A stretch of 41,879 nt of DNA from JACCWM01 sp040393065 (GTDB lineage: Bacteria > Myxococcota_A > Bradymonadia > Bradymonadales > Bradymonadaceae): positions 1 to 41,879 of the forward strand of contig JBEBUW010000029.1 in the NCBI GenBank assembly GCA_040393065.1, written 5' to 3'. The notes below the pieces were generated by a model. That model searched no databases, had not been told where the DNA came from, and worked only from the letters and a program-made list of their open reading frames with translations. Below are positions 1 to 7,843 of this stretch, piece after piece. A program made the position numbers and the translations under genes. The number at the start of each line of letters is the position of its first letter. The first letter of the stretch is position 1.

Positions 1-180
1 AAAAAGAAGAAAAATTTTGCAGTGACAAGGCTCAAGTGCGCAAAAATTCTGGCAGAAAATTATAGAAAATTCTGAAAATGTAGAAATTTCTATAAATTTC
101 ATGTCTTTTCAAGAACTGTTCTGTCCTGGCCGGCCGGTCCTGTACTTTTCTACATTTTCATGAATTTTGGCCGATCAGGC

Positions 181-245
181 TCAAAAAAGGAAACCGCTTC
201 CGGCGGCCTTTCTGATTGAAGAGAGGCGCCGGAAGCGGTTTGAAA
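181..245 (-). terminator. Rho-independent terminator of the 270-1535 gene
   Basis: A perfect 15-bp inverted repeat (191-205 with 227-241, arms AAACCGCTTCCGGCG and its complement) lies 29 bases past the stop codon of the minus-strand gene. Read on the minus strand the stem is followed by a run of six T (182-187), the normal layout of an intrinsic terminator. Confidence 0.85.
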
Positions 246-269
246 AAGTCCTGGCTAAAAATGCGTCGT

Positions 270-1535
270 TTAGAAGCGACCGCCCAGCCCGACCAACGCG
301 CCGCCGTCGGTGGGAGCGACGAAAAGCTGTGCGGTTTTATCCGTCTCCACATCCCAGTTGCGGGAAAAATACGTGGCGGCCGCGAGTCCGCCGACGACGC
401 CGACCAGACCGGAAGTCCAGGCGGCGGTGGCGTCGCTGCCTTCGCCGTTGGTAATGATCAGATACGCAGAAAATCCGGCGAGTGCACCAAGAATGCCGCC
501 GGAATCGATGACGAGCGCACGGCCGCGGCTGACGGGGTATTTGGTGGAAAGAATCGCGCCCCCGACCAGACCGACGCTGGAAGCAGCCATGAGCGATCCC
601 CAGAAAACGCCGTCATCAGCCTCATTTCCGGCAATTCCATGAATAAGCGCCGTTACGACGGTGGTCCAGATCGCGCCGGAGCTTGCCAGCGAAACATTGC
701 CGGCGGTTGGCTCGAACAGGTGCCAGGCAAGTGCGGCGCCGCCGAGGCCGAGGGCTTGCCCGGCGAGTATGGTGCCGCCGTAGGCTTTGCCTTCGAGGTT
801 CAGGGCCTGAGCAAGTGTGAGTCCGTTCCAAAAACCCCAGTAAGTACCGGTGTTGAAGCTGCTGGCCTGGCCGGGGGTGATGCCGTTACGAGTTAAGTAG
901 AGCGAGCCGCCAAGGCCGAGGGCCGCACCGGCGGTGAGGGAACCAAAGACCGTGGCGGGACTGTTACAATCGAGGAGCATGCAGGTTTCAAAGCCCACCG
1001 TGATTCCGTGTAGTGTCTGGAAAATGACAAGCTCGGCGCGTGCCTGGGCGCTGGTGGATTCGCCGTTGGCCAGGGTGCGAGTAGGCGGCTGACCGGGCTG
1101 CTGGTAGGCCGGAGAAGTTTGCGGGGTTTCGGAAGCAGCCGGCGTTGTGGTGTCATCGGAGGCCGCGGATTTGCCCGGTTCGACGAGTGAAATAACGGCC
1201 AGAATCCGGTGCGCCAGCGGAGTAGCACCGTGATCGGGATATTCCTGGATCAGCTGGTTTAGCAGGCTTTCTGCGGCGTCGTGGTGGTCACGCAAAACTT
1301 CGATGAATGCCTGATGATAAAGCTGCCAGGCGGGATCGTTGAGCGGGGAAACCTCTGGAATGACACCGAGTTCAAGCGCTTGCTGGTGCACTTCTTCCGG
1401 CGTTTCTGCAGCCGCGGGGCTTTCTTCAGGCGTTTCGACAGAAGTTTCGGCAAAGCCAGAAGCCGCAATAAAAAGGGTGGAAAGTGCAATGAGAAACGGA
1501 GAATACAACAAGGATTTCCGTGAATGCGTTTTCAT
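270..1535 (-). CDS. Exported Gly/Ala-rich membrane protein with a TPR-like N-terminal region
   Basis: Predicted 421 residues. An N-terminal signal peptide (basic MKTHSRK, hydrophobic core to about residue 28) is followed by a Glu/Pro-rich linker, a TPR-like helical stretch (about residues 65-105), a second Thr/Pro/Gln-rich linker, then about 250 residues of Gly/Ala-rich hydrophobic segments with many small-residue motifs (ALGLGG recurs), suggesting packed membrane helices. The C-terminus ends in Gly-Arg-Phe; a terminal Phe is common in outer-membrane proteins, but I do not see clear beta strands. The ATG at 1535 is chosen because GAAGAG lies 7 bases upstream; an ATG at 1538 is equally possible and upstream in-frame codons have no signal peptide. 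It is followed by a strong terminator and stands alone. I do not recognise a named family; an envelope role is inference. Confidence 0.75.
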   Translation of the reverse strand: MKTHSRKSLLYSPFLIALSTLFIAASGFAETSVETPEESPAAAETPEEVHQQALELGVIPEVSPLNDPAWQLYHQAFIEVLRDHHDAAESLLNQLIQEYPDHGATPLAHRILAVISLVEPGKSAASDDTTTPAASETPQTSPAYQQPGQPPTRTLANGESTSAQARAELVIFQTLHGITVGFETCMLLDCNSPATVFGSLTAGAALGLGGSLYLTRNGITPGQASSFNTGTYWGFWNGLTLAQALNLEGKAYGGTILAGQALGLGGAALAWHLFEPTAGNVSLASSGAIWTTVVTALIHGIAGNEADDGVFWGSLMAASSVGLVGGAILSTKYPVSRGRALVIDSGGILGALAGFSAYLIITNGEGSDATAAWTSGLVGVVGGLAAATYFSRNWDVETDKTAQLFVAPTDGGALVGLGGRF

Positions 1536-1739
1536 CATACAACTCTTCAAAAACAACCGTTCAGAACAAAAAGGAGAGAAGCACAACCTTAGAGCATATT
1601 CATTCAAAGCTCTTTGTTGGTAAAAATGCTCGTGAATGTCAATGATTCGCGTGTTTTCTTATGTAAATACGGTCATGAGCTCGACGGGCCGCCGCGCATT
1701 CCGTTCTTGACAGTGCGGGGTGTCTCAGACAAACACACA

Positions 1740-1760
1740 ACAGGGGCATTCGTGCCCTGT
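1740..1760 (+). promoter_or_regulatory. UUCG-capped hairpin in the leader of the glycosylase gene
   Basis: ACAGGG-G-CA / TTCG / TGCCCTGT forms an 8-bp stem with one bulged G and a UUCG tetraloop. It is followed at 1761-1767 by AGGGAGG and a C-rich then T-rich stretch (1772-1783), so a second weak GGGA/TCCC stem can form. It sits 37 bases before the start codon. It may be an RNA structure in the 5' leader or a weak attenuator; no function is demonstrated. Confidence 0.45.
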
Positions 1761-1797
1761 AGGGAGGTTTTCCCCCGCTTTTTACCTCTGAGAAGTC

Positions 1798-3072
1798 ATG
1801 GCCTCCAGGACAGAACTTTATCAAATTACTCGGGAACTTCGGCGCTATCTTGCATGGCAGGTGCAAAACGGAGCTCCGGGCAGCCTGCCCGCCCCGGCCG
1901 AGGAGCGCGAACGCTGGCAGGCCGCACAACACGAGCGCGAAGCGCAGCGCGCGCAGGCCATCCGCGCCGAACTATTTGGTGGAGATGCAAAGCCAGAGCG
2001 CGATGCCCGGCCACAGAATGTGCCGTCGCAGCCCCTCCGCCCTCAACCACCACGCCAGGAAGAACGCGCCCCGGAACCCGCGCGCCCGCAACGTGCAGAC
2101 ACGCCGCCAGCTTCCCGACCAACGGCGCCACAACCCGCTGCCGGATCGGGCGGCGGAATCTGGAACGAATTTGGCAGCCGCCCGCGCCGCACGTTTCACA
2201 CAGCGGCGGAATCCGCGCCCGCGCCGCCAGACGCCCGTTCTGGAGGAGACGCAAGCCCACGCGCCACGACGCCGGAAAGGCCGCGCCCTGCCCCAAAACC
2301 ACAACCCGCACCACCCGCCGCCAACATGCCTTCGCCGCCACCGCCGGCCGATGATTTTGGCTACTTGAGCACGTACGACGAGCAATATATCGACTACTCC
2401 GATCAATACGCGGAGTTTGACGCGCCCGTACACATGCCGGCCATCATAGACAGCCCCAGAGTCGTTGCGCCCATTGAAAGCGCAAAAAAACCGGCACGCC
2501 GCGCCGAAATGACCAATGCAGAAAAGCTCGATTTCCTGCAAAAATACCTGGGCGACTGCCGCCGCTGCGCACTCCACCAGGGACGCTCGAATGTTGTATT
2601 TGGCGTCGGAAATCCGCAGGCCCGTGTGATGTTTGTTGGCGAAAGCCCGGGCGCAGCCGAAGACCGCGCCGGCGAACCCTTTGCGGGTGAGGTTGGAGAA
2701 CTACTCAACCGCATGATCGCCGCGATGGGTTTTCAGCGCCAGGATGTCTATCTGGCAAGCGTCGTGAAATGTTTCTCAGGCGAAAATCGCAATCCGATCG
2801 CAAGCGAAGTACGCGAATGCTCGCCATTTTTGCTCAAGCAAATTGAAGCCGTACGCCCCGAAGTCATCGTCGCGCTCGGCGGCCTGGCCGCACAAACTTT
2901 GCTCGGCAAAGACGCCAACCTGACGCAAGCGCGCGGCCGCTGGCACACCTGGAAAGACATCCCGGTGATGCCGACCTACAATCCGAGCATGCTGCTCAAA
3001 AACGAGAACTTAAAGCGCGATACCTGGAAAGATCTGCAAATGGTAATGGCGCGCCTGGCCGATAAGAAATAA
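1798..3072 (+). CDS. Family-4 uracil-DNA glycosylase with long Pro/Arg-rich N-terminal extension
   Basis: Predicted 424 residues; family-4 enzymes are usually about 190-250. Residues 1-30 form an amphipathic helix of the kind seen at the N-terminus of deltaproteobacterial homologues, supporting the ATG at 1798. Residues 30-235 are Pro/Arg/Ala-rich and probably disordered. The catalytic domain (about 240-424) has motif 1 GESPGAAED followed by GEPFAG, and four cysteines placed as 4Fe-4S ligands: C254, C257, C325, C341. Motif 2, normally His-Pro-Ser/Ala-x-Leu-Leu, reads TYNPSMLL with Asn395 in place of His. The enzyme would remove uracil from DNA in base-excision repair. The His-to-Asn change could alter activity or substrate range. 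The ribosome-binding site is weak (GAGAAG close to the ATG). Confidence 0.9.
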   Translation: MASRTELYQITRELRRYLAWQVQNGAPGSLPAPAEERERWQAAQHEREAQRAQAIRAELFGGDAKPERDARPQNVPSQPLRPQPPRQEERAPEPARPQRADTPPASRPTAPQPAAGSGGGIWNEFGSRPRRTFHTAAESAPAPPDARSGGDASPRATTPERPRPAPKPQPAPPAANMPSPPPPADDFGYLSTYDEQYIDYSDQYAEFDAPVHMPAIIDSPRVVAPIESAKKPARRAEMTNAEKLDFLQKYLGDCRRCALHQGRSNVVFGVGNPQARVMFVGESPGAAEDRAGEPFAGEVGELLNRMIAAMGFQRQDVYLASVVKCFSGENRNPIASEVRECSPFLLKQIEAVRPEVIVALGGLAAQTLLGKDANLTQARGRWHTWKDIPVMPTYNPSMLLKNENLKRDTWKDLQMVMARLADKK

Positions 3073-3141
3073 TCAATCCACTGCTTGTTGCGGACTGAAT
3101 ATTGTTAGAACATTTCAAATATTACATAGCGGGCTGAAAAC

Positions 3142-4191
3142 ATGACAAATCGAGTTTCTGGACATCTCTATGGCACCCATCGCGTACTGGAACCGGTCGG
3201 CGGCTTGCCGCAGGCGGCGCAGCGTCTGGACGCCAGCGCGCCGGGTTATGACAACGAAGTCGTGATCGATGTCGAAACCCTGAACATCGACTCGGCCAGT
3301 TTTCATCAGATTATGGGCGAAGTCGGCCGCGACCCGGACGCGATCAAAGCACGTATCGCAGCTATCGTCGCCGAGCGCGGTAAAATGCAAAATCCGGTCA
3401 CCGGCAGCGGCGGCATGCTGCTCGGCACCGTCCGCGCCATGGGCGAAAACTATGTTCCCCCCGTGCCGATGAAAGTAGGCGATCGCATCGCCACACTGGT
3501 GAGCCTGACGCTGACGCCGCTGTCCCTCGACGAAATCAACGCCGTGCACATCGACTCCGACCAGCTCGACGTCCGCGGAACCGCCTACCTCTGGCCCAGC
3601 TCGCCGATTGTCGTTTTGCCCGACGACATGGACGCACGCCTGGCCCTGGCCGCGCTCGACGTATGCGGCGCGCCGGCCCAGACCCAACGCCTGGTCGAAG
3701 GCCAGAAAACCGTCGTCATCCTCGGCGCCGGGAAGTCCGGCATGCTCTGCGCCGCCACCGCACGCGACACGCTGGGAGATGCCGGCAAAGTATTCGCGCT
3801 CGATCTGCGCGACGACAACCTCGTTGCGCTCAAAGATGCCGGCATCATCGATGATTTCCGCACCGCCAACGCAAAAAATCCGGTGGAAGTACTCGATCGC
3901 GTGCTGGAAATGACCGGCGGCGAACTGGTCGATGTCCTGATCAACACCTGCAACGTGGCCGACGTGGAAATGTCGTCGATTCTGCCCGTTCGCCCGCGCG
4001 GCAAAGTTTACTACTTCAACATGGCCACCAACTTCGCACGCGCAGCCCTCGGGAGTGAAGGCGTCGGCAAAGACGTTGATCTCTTGATCGGCAACGGATA
4101 CGCTGAGGGCCACGCCGAGCTGACCCTTGCAATCGTTCGCAAATATCCGGTAGTACGCCGCCAGATCGAAGCGTTGATGGAACACCAATAA
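3142..4191 (+). CDS. kdd: L-erythro-3,5-diaminohexanoate dehydrogenase
   Basis: Predicted 349 residues, full length for the family. It oxidatively deaminates L-erythro-3,5-diaminohexanoate to 5-amino-3-oxohexanoate with NAD(P), a middle step of lysine fermentation to acetate and butyrate. Recognised by the family N-terminus (YGTHRVLEP, then LPQAAQRLD and TLNIDSASF) and NPVTGSGGMLLGTV. The nucleotide-binding Rossmann loop is LGAGKSG at residues 194-200. No other lysine-fermentation gene (aminomutases, 3-keto-5-aminohexanoate cleavage enzyme, ammonia-lyase) lies in this window, so the rest of the pathway must be elsewhere or absent. It is flanked by 69 and 202 bases of noncoding DNA and appears monocistronic. 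No clear terminator or consensus promoter is visible. Confidence 0.9.
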   Translation: MTNRVSGHLYGTHRVLEPVGGLPQAAQRLDASAPGYDNEVVIDVETLNIDSASFHQIMGEVGRDPDAIKARIAAIVAERGKMQNPVTGSGGMLLGTVRAMGENYVPPVPMKVGDRIATLVSLTLTPLSLDEINAVHIDSDQLDVRGTAYLWPSSPIVVLPDDMDARLALAALDVCGAPAQTQRLVEGQKTVVILGAGKSGMLCAATARDTLGDAGKVFALDLRDDNLVALKDAGIIDDFRTANAKNPVEVLDRVLEMTGGELVDVLINTCNVADVEMSSILPVRPRGKVYYFNMATNFARAALGSEGVGKDVDLLIGNGYAEGHAELTLAIVRKYPVVRRQIEALMEHQ

Positions 4192-4249
4192 TTCTTAGAA
4201 ATTTGTCTGAACTGCTATAAAACACTCAGGATGTCGGACTTCAAAATTC

Positions 4250-4270
4250 ATAGTACCTGGATAGTACCTG
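4250..4270. repeat. Tandem 10-bp direct repeat upstream of clpX
   Basis: ATAGTACCTG occurs at 4250-4259 and again at 4261-4270, a centre-to-centre distance of 11 bases (about one helical turn). It lies 124 bases upstream of the clpX start. The spacing is what a pair of protein-binding half-sites would show; the protein is unknown. Confidence 0.5.
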
Positions 4271-4305
4271 TCGCCACCGCGATGATTGTGGAGTAAATAG
4301 CTACG

Positions 4306-4365
4306 ATGAAGCGTTTCCTACACAGGATTTTGAAAGTCGCCCGTCTGCTTTTCCTGATATCCTGA
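4306..4365 (+). CDS. Possible 19-codon leader peptide upstream of clpX
   Basis: An ATG-to-TGA frame of 19 residues starts MKRFLHRILKVARLL, a basic amphipathic/hydrophobic peptide. GGAG lies 12 bases before the ATG, slightly far for a ribosome-binding site. It ends 28 bases before clpX. No homologue is known to me and a short frame of this kind can arise by chance. Confidence 0.2.
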   Translation: MKRFLHRILKVARLLFLIS

Positions 4366-4393
4366 AAACTGCTTACTGAGCGCAAAGAAACTT

Positions 4394-5701
4394 ATGAGAA
4401 CAACCGATTCAGATAGCAAAGTCCGCTGCTCGTTTTGTGGCAAAGAAGCACGCGATGTTCGCAAACTCATCGCCGGCCCCAAAGTCCACATCTGTGACGA
4501 GTGCGTGTCGTTGTGTCGCGAGATCATCGAAGAAGATCGCCACCGTGAACCCGAGAAAAGTAAGGCGCTCGAAGAAATGCGCCCCAGTCAGATCAAGACT
4601 TATCTCGACGAACATATCATTGGCCAGGATCGCGCCAAACGCGCGATTTCTGTCGCCGTTTACAATCACTACAAACGCCTCAAAGCCGCCGAAGAAGAAC
4701 GCGCGCGACGTGCCGCAGCCGAGGAAGCTCCTGGCGAAGAACTCGTCGGCTTTGACGACGAAGATGACGACGACGTCGAACTGACCAAGGGAAATATCCT
4801 GATGATCGGTCCGACCGGCAGCGGCAAAACCTTGATGGCGCAATCCCTGGCCAGAAAACTCGACGTGCCCTTCACCGTCGCCGACGCAACCAGCCTCACC
4901 GAAGCAGGCTACGTCGGTGAAGACGTCGAAAACGTCATCAAAAACCTCTGGCTTGCCGCCGACCGCGACGTCGAACGCGCAAGCTACGGCATTGTGTGCC
5001 TGGACGAAATCGACAAAGTCAGCCGACGCGGCGATTCGCCCTCCTCCACCCGCGATGTCGGTGGCGAAGGCGTACAGCAGGCTCTGTTGAAAATGGTCGA
5101 ATCCAGCAACGTGATGATTACGCCGGAAGGCAGCCGCAATCGTCCGCAGCAGGAATTCATCCAGATCGACACGACCAACATCTTGTTCATCGCCTGCGGC
5201 AGCTTCCAGGGACTGACCGACATCATCGCACGCCGCATCGGCAAAAGTTCCATGGGCTTTGGCGCGGACTTCACCAAACGTGTCGATAGCTCCAACGATC
5301 TACTCAAGCACGTGCGCCCGGAAGACATCGTAAAATTCGGCATGATTCCAGAATTCATCGGCCGCTTCCCGATCATCGTCGCCTTCGATGAACTCAGCGA
5401 AGAAATGCTCGTCGAAATTCTCTGGAAACCCAAAAACAGCCTGGTCAAACAGTACCAGAAACTGTTCGAACTCGAGAACGTCAAGCTGCGCTTCCACCCG
5501 GAAGCCATGCTCGCCATCGTCCGCGAAGCCATCAAACGCAAAACCGGCGCCCGCGGCCTGCGCTCGATCATCGAAGAAGTCATGCTCGACACCATGTACG
5601 AACTGCCGAGCCTGAAAAACGTGCGCGAGTGCATCATCACCGAAGAAAGCGTCATCAACCGCGACAAACCCATGCTCGTCTACGAAAAACAAACCGCATA
5701 A
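4394..5701 (+). CDS. clpX: ATP-dependent Clp protease ATP-binding subunit ClpX
   Basis: Predicted 435 residues, normal for ClpX. The AAA+ unfoldase recognises tagged substrates and feeds them to ClpP in the cytoplasm. Seen: N-terminal zinc-binding domain with C12, C15, C34 and C37; Walker A GPTGSGKT at 139-146; Walker B ending LDEID (203-207); the GARGLRSI sensor-2 region. An acidic low-complexity insert (about residues 95-130, several Asp/Glu runs) sits before Walker A. The ClpP-docking loop reads MGFGA where the family usually has IGFGA or a close variant, so docking should be retained. clpP, tig and lon, the usual neighbours, are absent here: this is an isolated clpX. The gene is followed by a shared bidirectional terminator. 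The start at 4394 places the zinc domain at the usual distance; the ribosome-binding site is weak. Confidence 0.97.
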   Translation: MRTTDSDSKVRCSFCGKEARDVRKLIAGPKVHICDECVSLCREIIEEDRHREPEKSKALEEMRPSQIKTYLDEHIIGQDRAKRAISVAVYNHYKRLKAAEEERARRAAAEEAPGEELVGFDDEDDDDVELTKGNILMIGPTGSGKTLMAQSLARKLDVPFTVADATSLTEAGYVGEDVENVIKNLWLAADRDVERASYGIVCLDEIDKVSRRGDSPSSTRDVGGEGVQQALLKMVESSNVMITPEGSRNRPQQEFIQIDTTNILFIACGSFQGLTDIIARRIGKSSMGFGADFTKRVDSSNDLLKHVRPEDIVKFGMIPEFIGRFPIIVAFDELSEEMLVEILWKPKNSLVKQYQKLFELENVKLRFHPEAMLAIVREAIKRKTGARGLRSIIEEVMLDTMYELPSLKNVRECIITEESVINRDKPMLVYEKQTA

Positions 5702-5722
5702 TTTCTTTTGTTAAGAATTAGC

Positions 5723-5761
5723 AAAAAAAAAAAGGAGCGCTCCCCACGAGCGCTCCTTTTT
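5723..5761. terminator. Bidirectional terminator between clpX and the convergent lipoprotein gene
   Basis: Stem GGAGCGCT (5734-5741) with AGCGCTCC (5749-5756), 7-base loop, preceded by 11 A and followed by 5 T, so it can act on both strands. It serves clpX (plus) and the 5817-7496 gene (minus). Confidence 0.85.
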
Positions 5762-5797
5762 CATTTCTTGCGATTCTTGCGATGCCTGAAAATTCAC
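5728..5797. repeat. 70-bp identical 3' flank, copy 1
   Basis: Positions 5728-5797 are identical base for base to 7764-7833 (offset 2036). The segment holds the terminator hairpin and the spacer before the lipoprotein stop codon. The two adjoining genes are diverged paralogues, so the noncoding flank is better conserved than the coding sequence. Confidence 0.85.
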
Positions 5798-5816
5798 AAC
5801 CCAAGCATCACAAACA

Positions 5817-7496
5817 TCAATCGCACCCGAAGGTCTCCGCCGGCTCGCCCGGCTCACCGTTCAATGCCGCATGGGCACCATTACCACCCGGCGCACTGCC
5901 TCCTTTTTGGATGGTTACCTCTGTCAGCACAGGTTTGGATTCATGGCAATAAACGCCGTAAGAAACACCTCCGGCTCCGCCGCCGCCATGACCGCCGGCT
6001 CCGCCGTCGCCTCCTGTACCTCCCTTGCCTGGTGTCGGCTCACCAACAACTTCACCGCCCTCACCGCCTTTTCCTCCGGCTCCGCCCTGGCCGCCATTTC
6101 CACCAGCGCCACCGACATTCGCCGTAATCATAGCAGCAACGATCTCGATATCGGCGTTCACCAGAAACACACCAAAGCTACCGCCACCACCGGCGCCGCC
6201 CTCACCGCCTTCCCCCCCACAGCCGCCAGCGCCACCGCCACTGCCGCCAGGTGAATTAAAGGTGTTAGGCGTATTCATTTGATAATCCTCATCATGAGCA
6301 CCACCACCACCGGCCCCACCTGTTCCATCCTTTCCAGAGCTACCTGAAACACCATCGCCAGTCGGTGTCCAAAATGCAGATGCAATCACGCCTGTGGACG
6401 TCCCACCAGCTCCGGCTTCAGCAGCGGGCTGACTTTCGCCATTTTCCCCATCGCCTCCTGTCGGATTGGAAATATCACCCGCCTTTCCACCTACAGCATT
6501 GGCTGAGTCCTGTCCTTTCTCGGCGGGAATAATATCCGTGCCCGGAGGACGCGAATCGAGACCATAACCAATACCACCTTGCCCACCTTTAGTTTCTTCA
6601 TTCAAACACTCACTATTTACACCGCCTTTTCCGACATCATAAGCAGTCCCTCTCCCTGTAATTTCATATCTCGGTGTTTTTCCTCCATCCTTCCCATCCG
6701 CGCCCGCCGCACCATTTTCCCCATCCTTTCCATTACCACCTTTTCCGACCTGCACCGTAATATCTCGCAAAACCAGGGCATTCGAATTCGCAACATGCAC
6801 GCCATAATTCGAAAAGCTCCCCACAGGCGCATCAGCGGTCGTGATATCAAACCCCACAACCCAGGTGGGACGTATAATGCCTTCTGCACGAACCCCGATA
6901 ATGTCCTGCTCTGCAGCAGGCGCTTCAATCCGTACACGACTCTTCGGCGTATACGTAAAATCAGAATCGTAACTGGCATACATAGAAACACCGTTTTTGA
7001 GTACAATCGGCCCCACCTGAGCTGGAGAATTTTTATCACCAGAAACGACGATTGCGGCGGTCGCAGAAGTTGCCCGAGAAATTGCCTCAGACAAACTCTT
7101 CAACGGCCCTTCCTTACTTCCAGCCCAGGTATCCTCACCATTATCGCCATCGACAAAGAGAACAGCATCGCACTCAAGGCCAACAAGACCTTCCGGAATT
7201 GCGCACGTTTTATGCGATGCATCCGTGGCATCATCACACGAAACGATCACACCAAGCCCGCAAGCCCCACATGAATCTCGCGTGAGTCGGCAGGTAGATT
7301 CCGAGCCGTGCCCAACATCCGTGTCGGCGATGTCATCGATATCCTTATCCGTACTTTCCGTATCACGCGTCGTGGTGGCGTCTTCGTCCTGCCTAAGATC
7401 TGTATCCTCTTGCTGGTACGTAGGAATATCGCCCGAACACGCCGCGCTGAATCCTCCCAATCCCATCCCCAATAAAATAGCCAGTGCTTTTTTCAT
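5817..7496 (-). CDS. Glycine-rich surface lipoprotein with beta-helix-like region (paralogue A)
   Basis: Predicted 559 residues. The start at 7496 is set by a strong GGGGAG six bases upstream and by the lipoprotein signal that follows (MKKALAILLG...FSAAC). After the lipidated Cys come an Asp/Glu/Thr-rich tether, a short Cys-containing domain, and a region like repetitive beta-helix surface proteins (DGDNGED, GPLKSLSEAI, later FSNYGVHV). This is interrupted by about 300 residues of Gly-Gly-X and GxGG repeats resembling PGRS-type tracts, then a conserved tail GVYCHES...GEPAETFGCD. The protein is probably anchored in the outer membrane and exposed or periplasmic. It is a paralogue of the gene at 7844-9658, with the same domain order. 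No enzyme motif is seen; a structural, adhesive or binding role is inference. Confidence 0.85.
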   Translation of the reverse strand: MKKALAILLGMGLGGFSAACSGDIPTYQQEDTDLRQDEDATTTRDTESTDKDIDDIADTDVGHGSESTCRLTRDSCGACGLGVIVSCDDATDASHKTCAIPEGLVGLECDAVLFVDGDNGEDTWAGSKEGPLKSLSEAISRATSATAAIVVSGDKNSPAQVGPIVLKNGVSMYASYDSDFTYTPKSRVRIEAPAAEQDIIGVRAEGIIRPTWVVGFDITTADAPVGSFSNYGVHVANSNALVLRDITVQVGKGGNGKDGENGAAGADGKDGGKTPRYEITGRGTAYDVGKGGVNSECLNEETKGGQGGIGYGLDSRPPGTDIIPAEKGQDSANAVGGKAGDISNPTGGDGENGESQPAAEAGAGGTSTGVIASAFWTPTGDGVSGSSGKDGTGGAGGGGAHDEDYQMNTPNTFNSPGGSGGGAGGCGGEGGEGGAGGGGSFGVFLVNADIEIVAAMITANVGGAGGNGGQGGAGGKGGEGGEVVGEPTPGKGGTGGDGGAGGHGGGGAGGVSYGVYCHESKPVLTEVTIQKGGSAPGGNGAHAALNGEPGEPAETFGCD

Positions 7497-7531
7497 ATTC
7501 TCTCCCCAATCAATACATATTCTCACGTAGC

Positions 7532-7560
7532 GATATAAGCTTTCCCTGAAAAACAACCAA
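7532..7560 (-). promoter_or_regulatory. Candidate sigma-70-type promoter for paralogue A
   Basis: On the minus strand TTGGTT (7560-7555) and TATATC (7537-7532) are separated by 17 bases. The gene starts 36 bases further on. The match to consensus is moderate. Confidence 0.35.
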
Positions 7561-7763
7561 TGCCGTGGCATTTTAGAAAACCGTCCCATCTCCATGCGTA
7601 TGCGAACACAAAAATACATGCACAACAGGCATTTTCCCCGGCCTCCTGTACTTTTCTCGGATAACAAAACCGCTACAAACTGGTTGATGGGCTGAACGAT
7701 AGTAAAGTTCTATGGAAAAGACAAAGGGTGTTTCCCCCGAGACTCTCCTACATCTCTGCAAAC

Positions 7764-7797
7764 AAAAAAGGAGCGCTCCCCACGAGCGCTCCTTTTT
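7764..7797 (-). terminator. Terminator of lipoprotein paralogue B
   Basis: The same GGAGCGCT/AGCGCTCC hairpin as at 5734-5756, with six A on one side and five T on the other. It lies 46 bases past the stop codon of the 7844-9658 gene on the minus strand. Confidence 0.85.
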
Positions 7798-7833
7798 CAT
7801 TTCTTGCGATTCTTGCGATGCCTGAAAATTCAC
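7764..7833. repeat. 70-bp identical 3' flank, copy 2
   Basis: Identical to 5728-5797. It carries the terminator of paralogue B and the spacer up to 11 bases before its stop codon. The similarity resumes over the last codons of both genes (both end in Phe-Gly-Cys-Asp). Confidence 0.85.
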
Positions 7834-7843
7834 TCCCCAAACA

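Noticed and set aside
216..896. Long plus-strand open frame opposite the first gene
   Set aside because: It is antisense to the signal-peptide-bearing minus-strand gene, crosses that gene's terminator and has no recognisable domain.
1707..1735. TTGACA as a promoter for the glycosylase gene
   Set aside because: No acceptable -10 box occurs 15-19 bases downstream.
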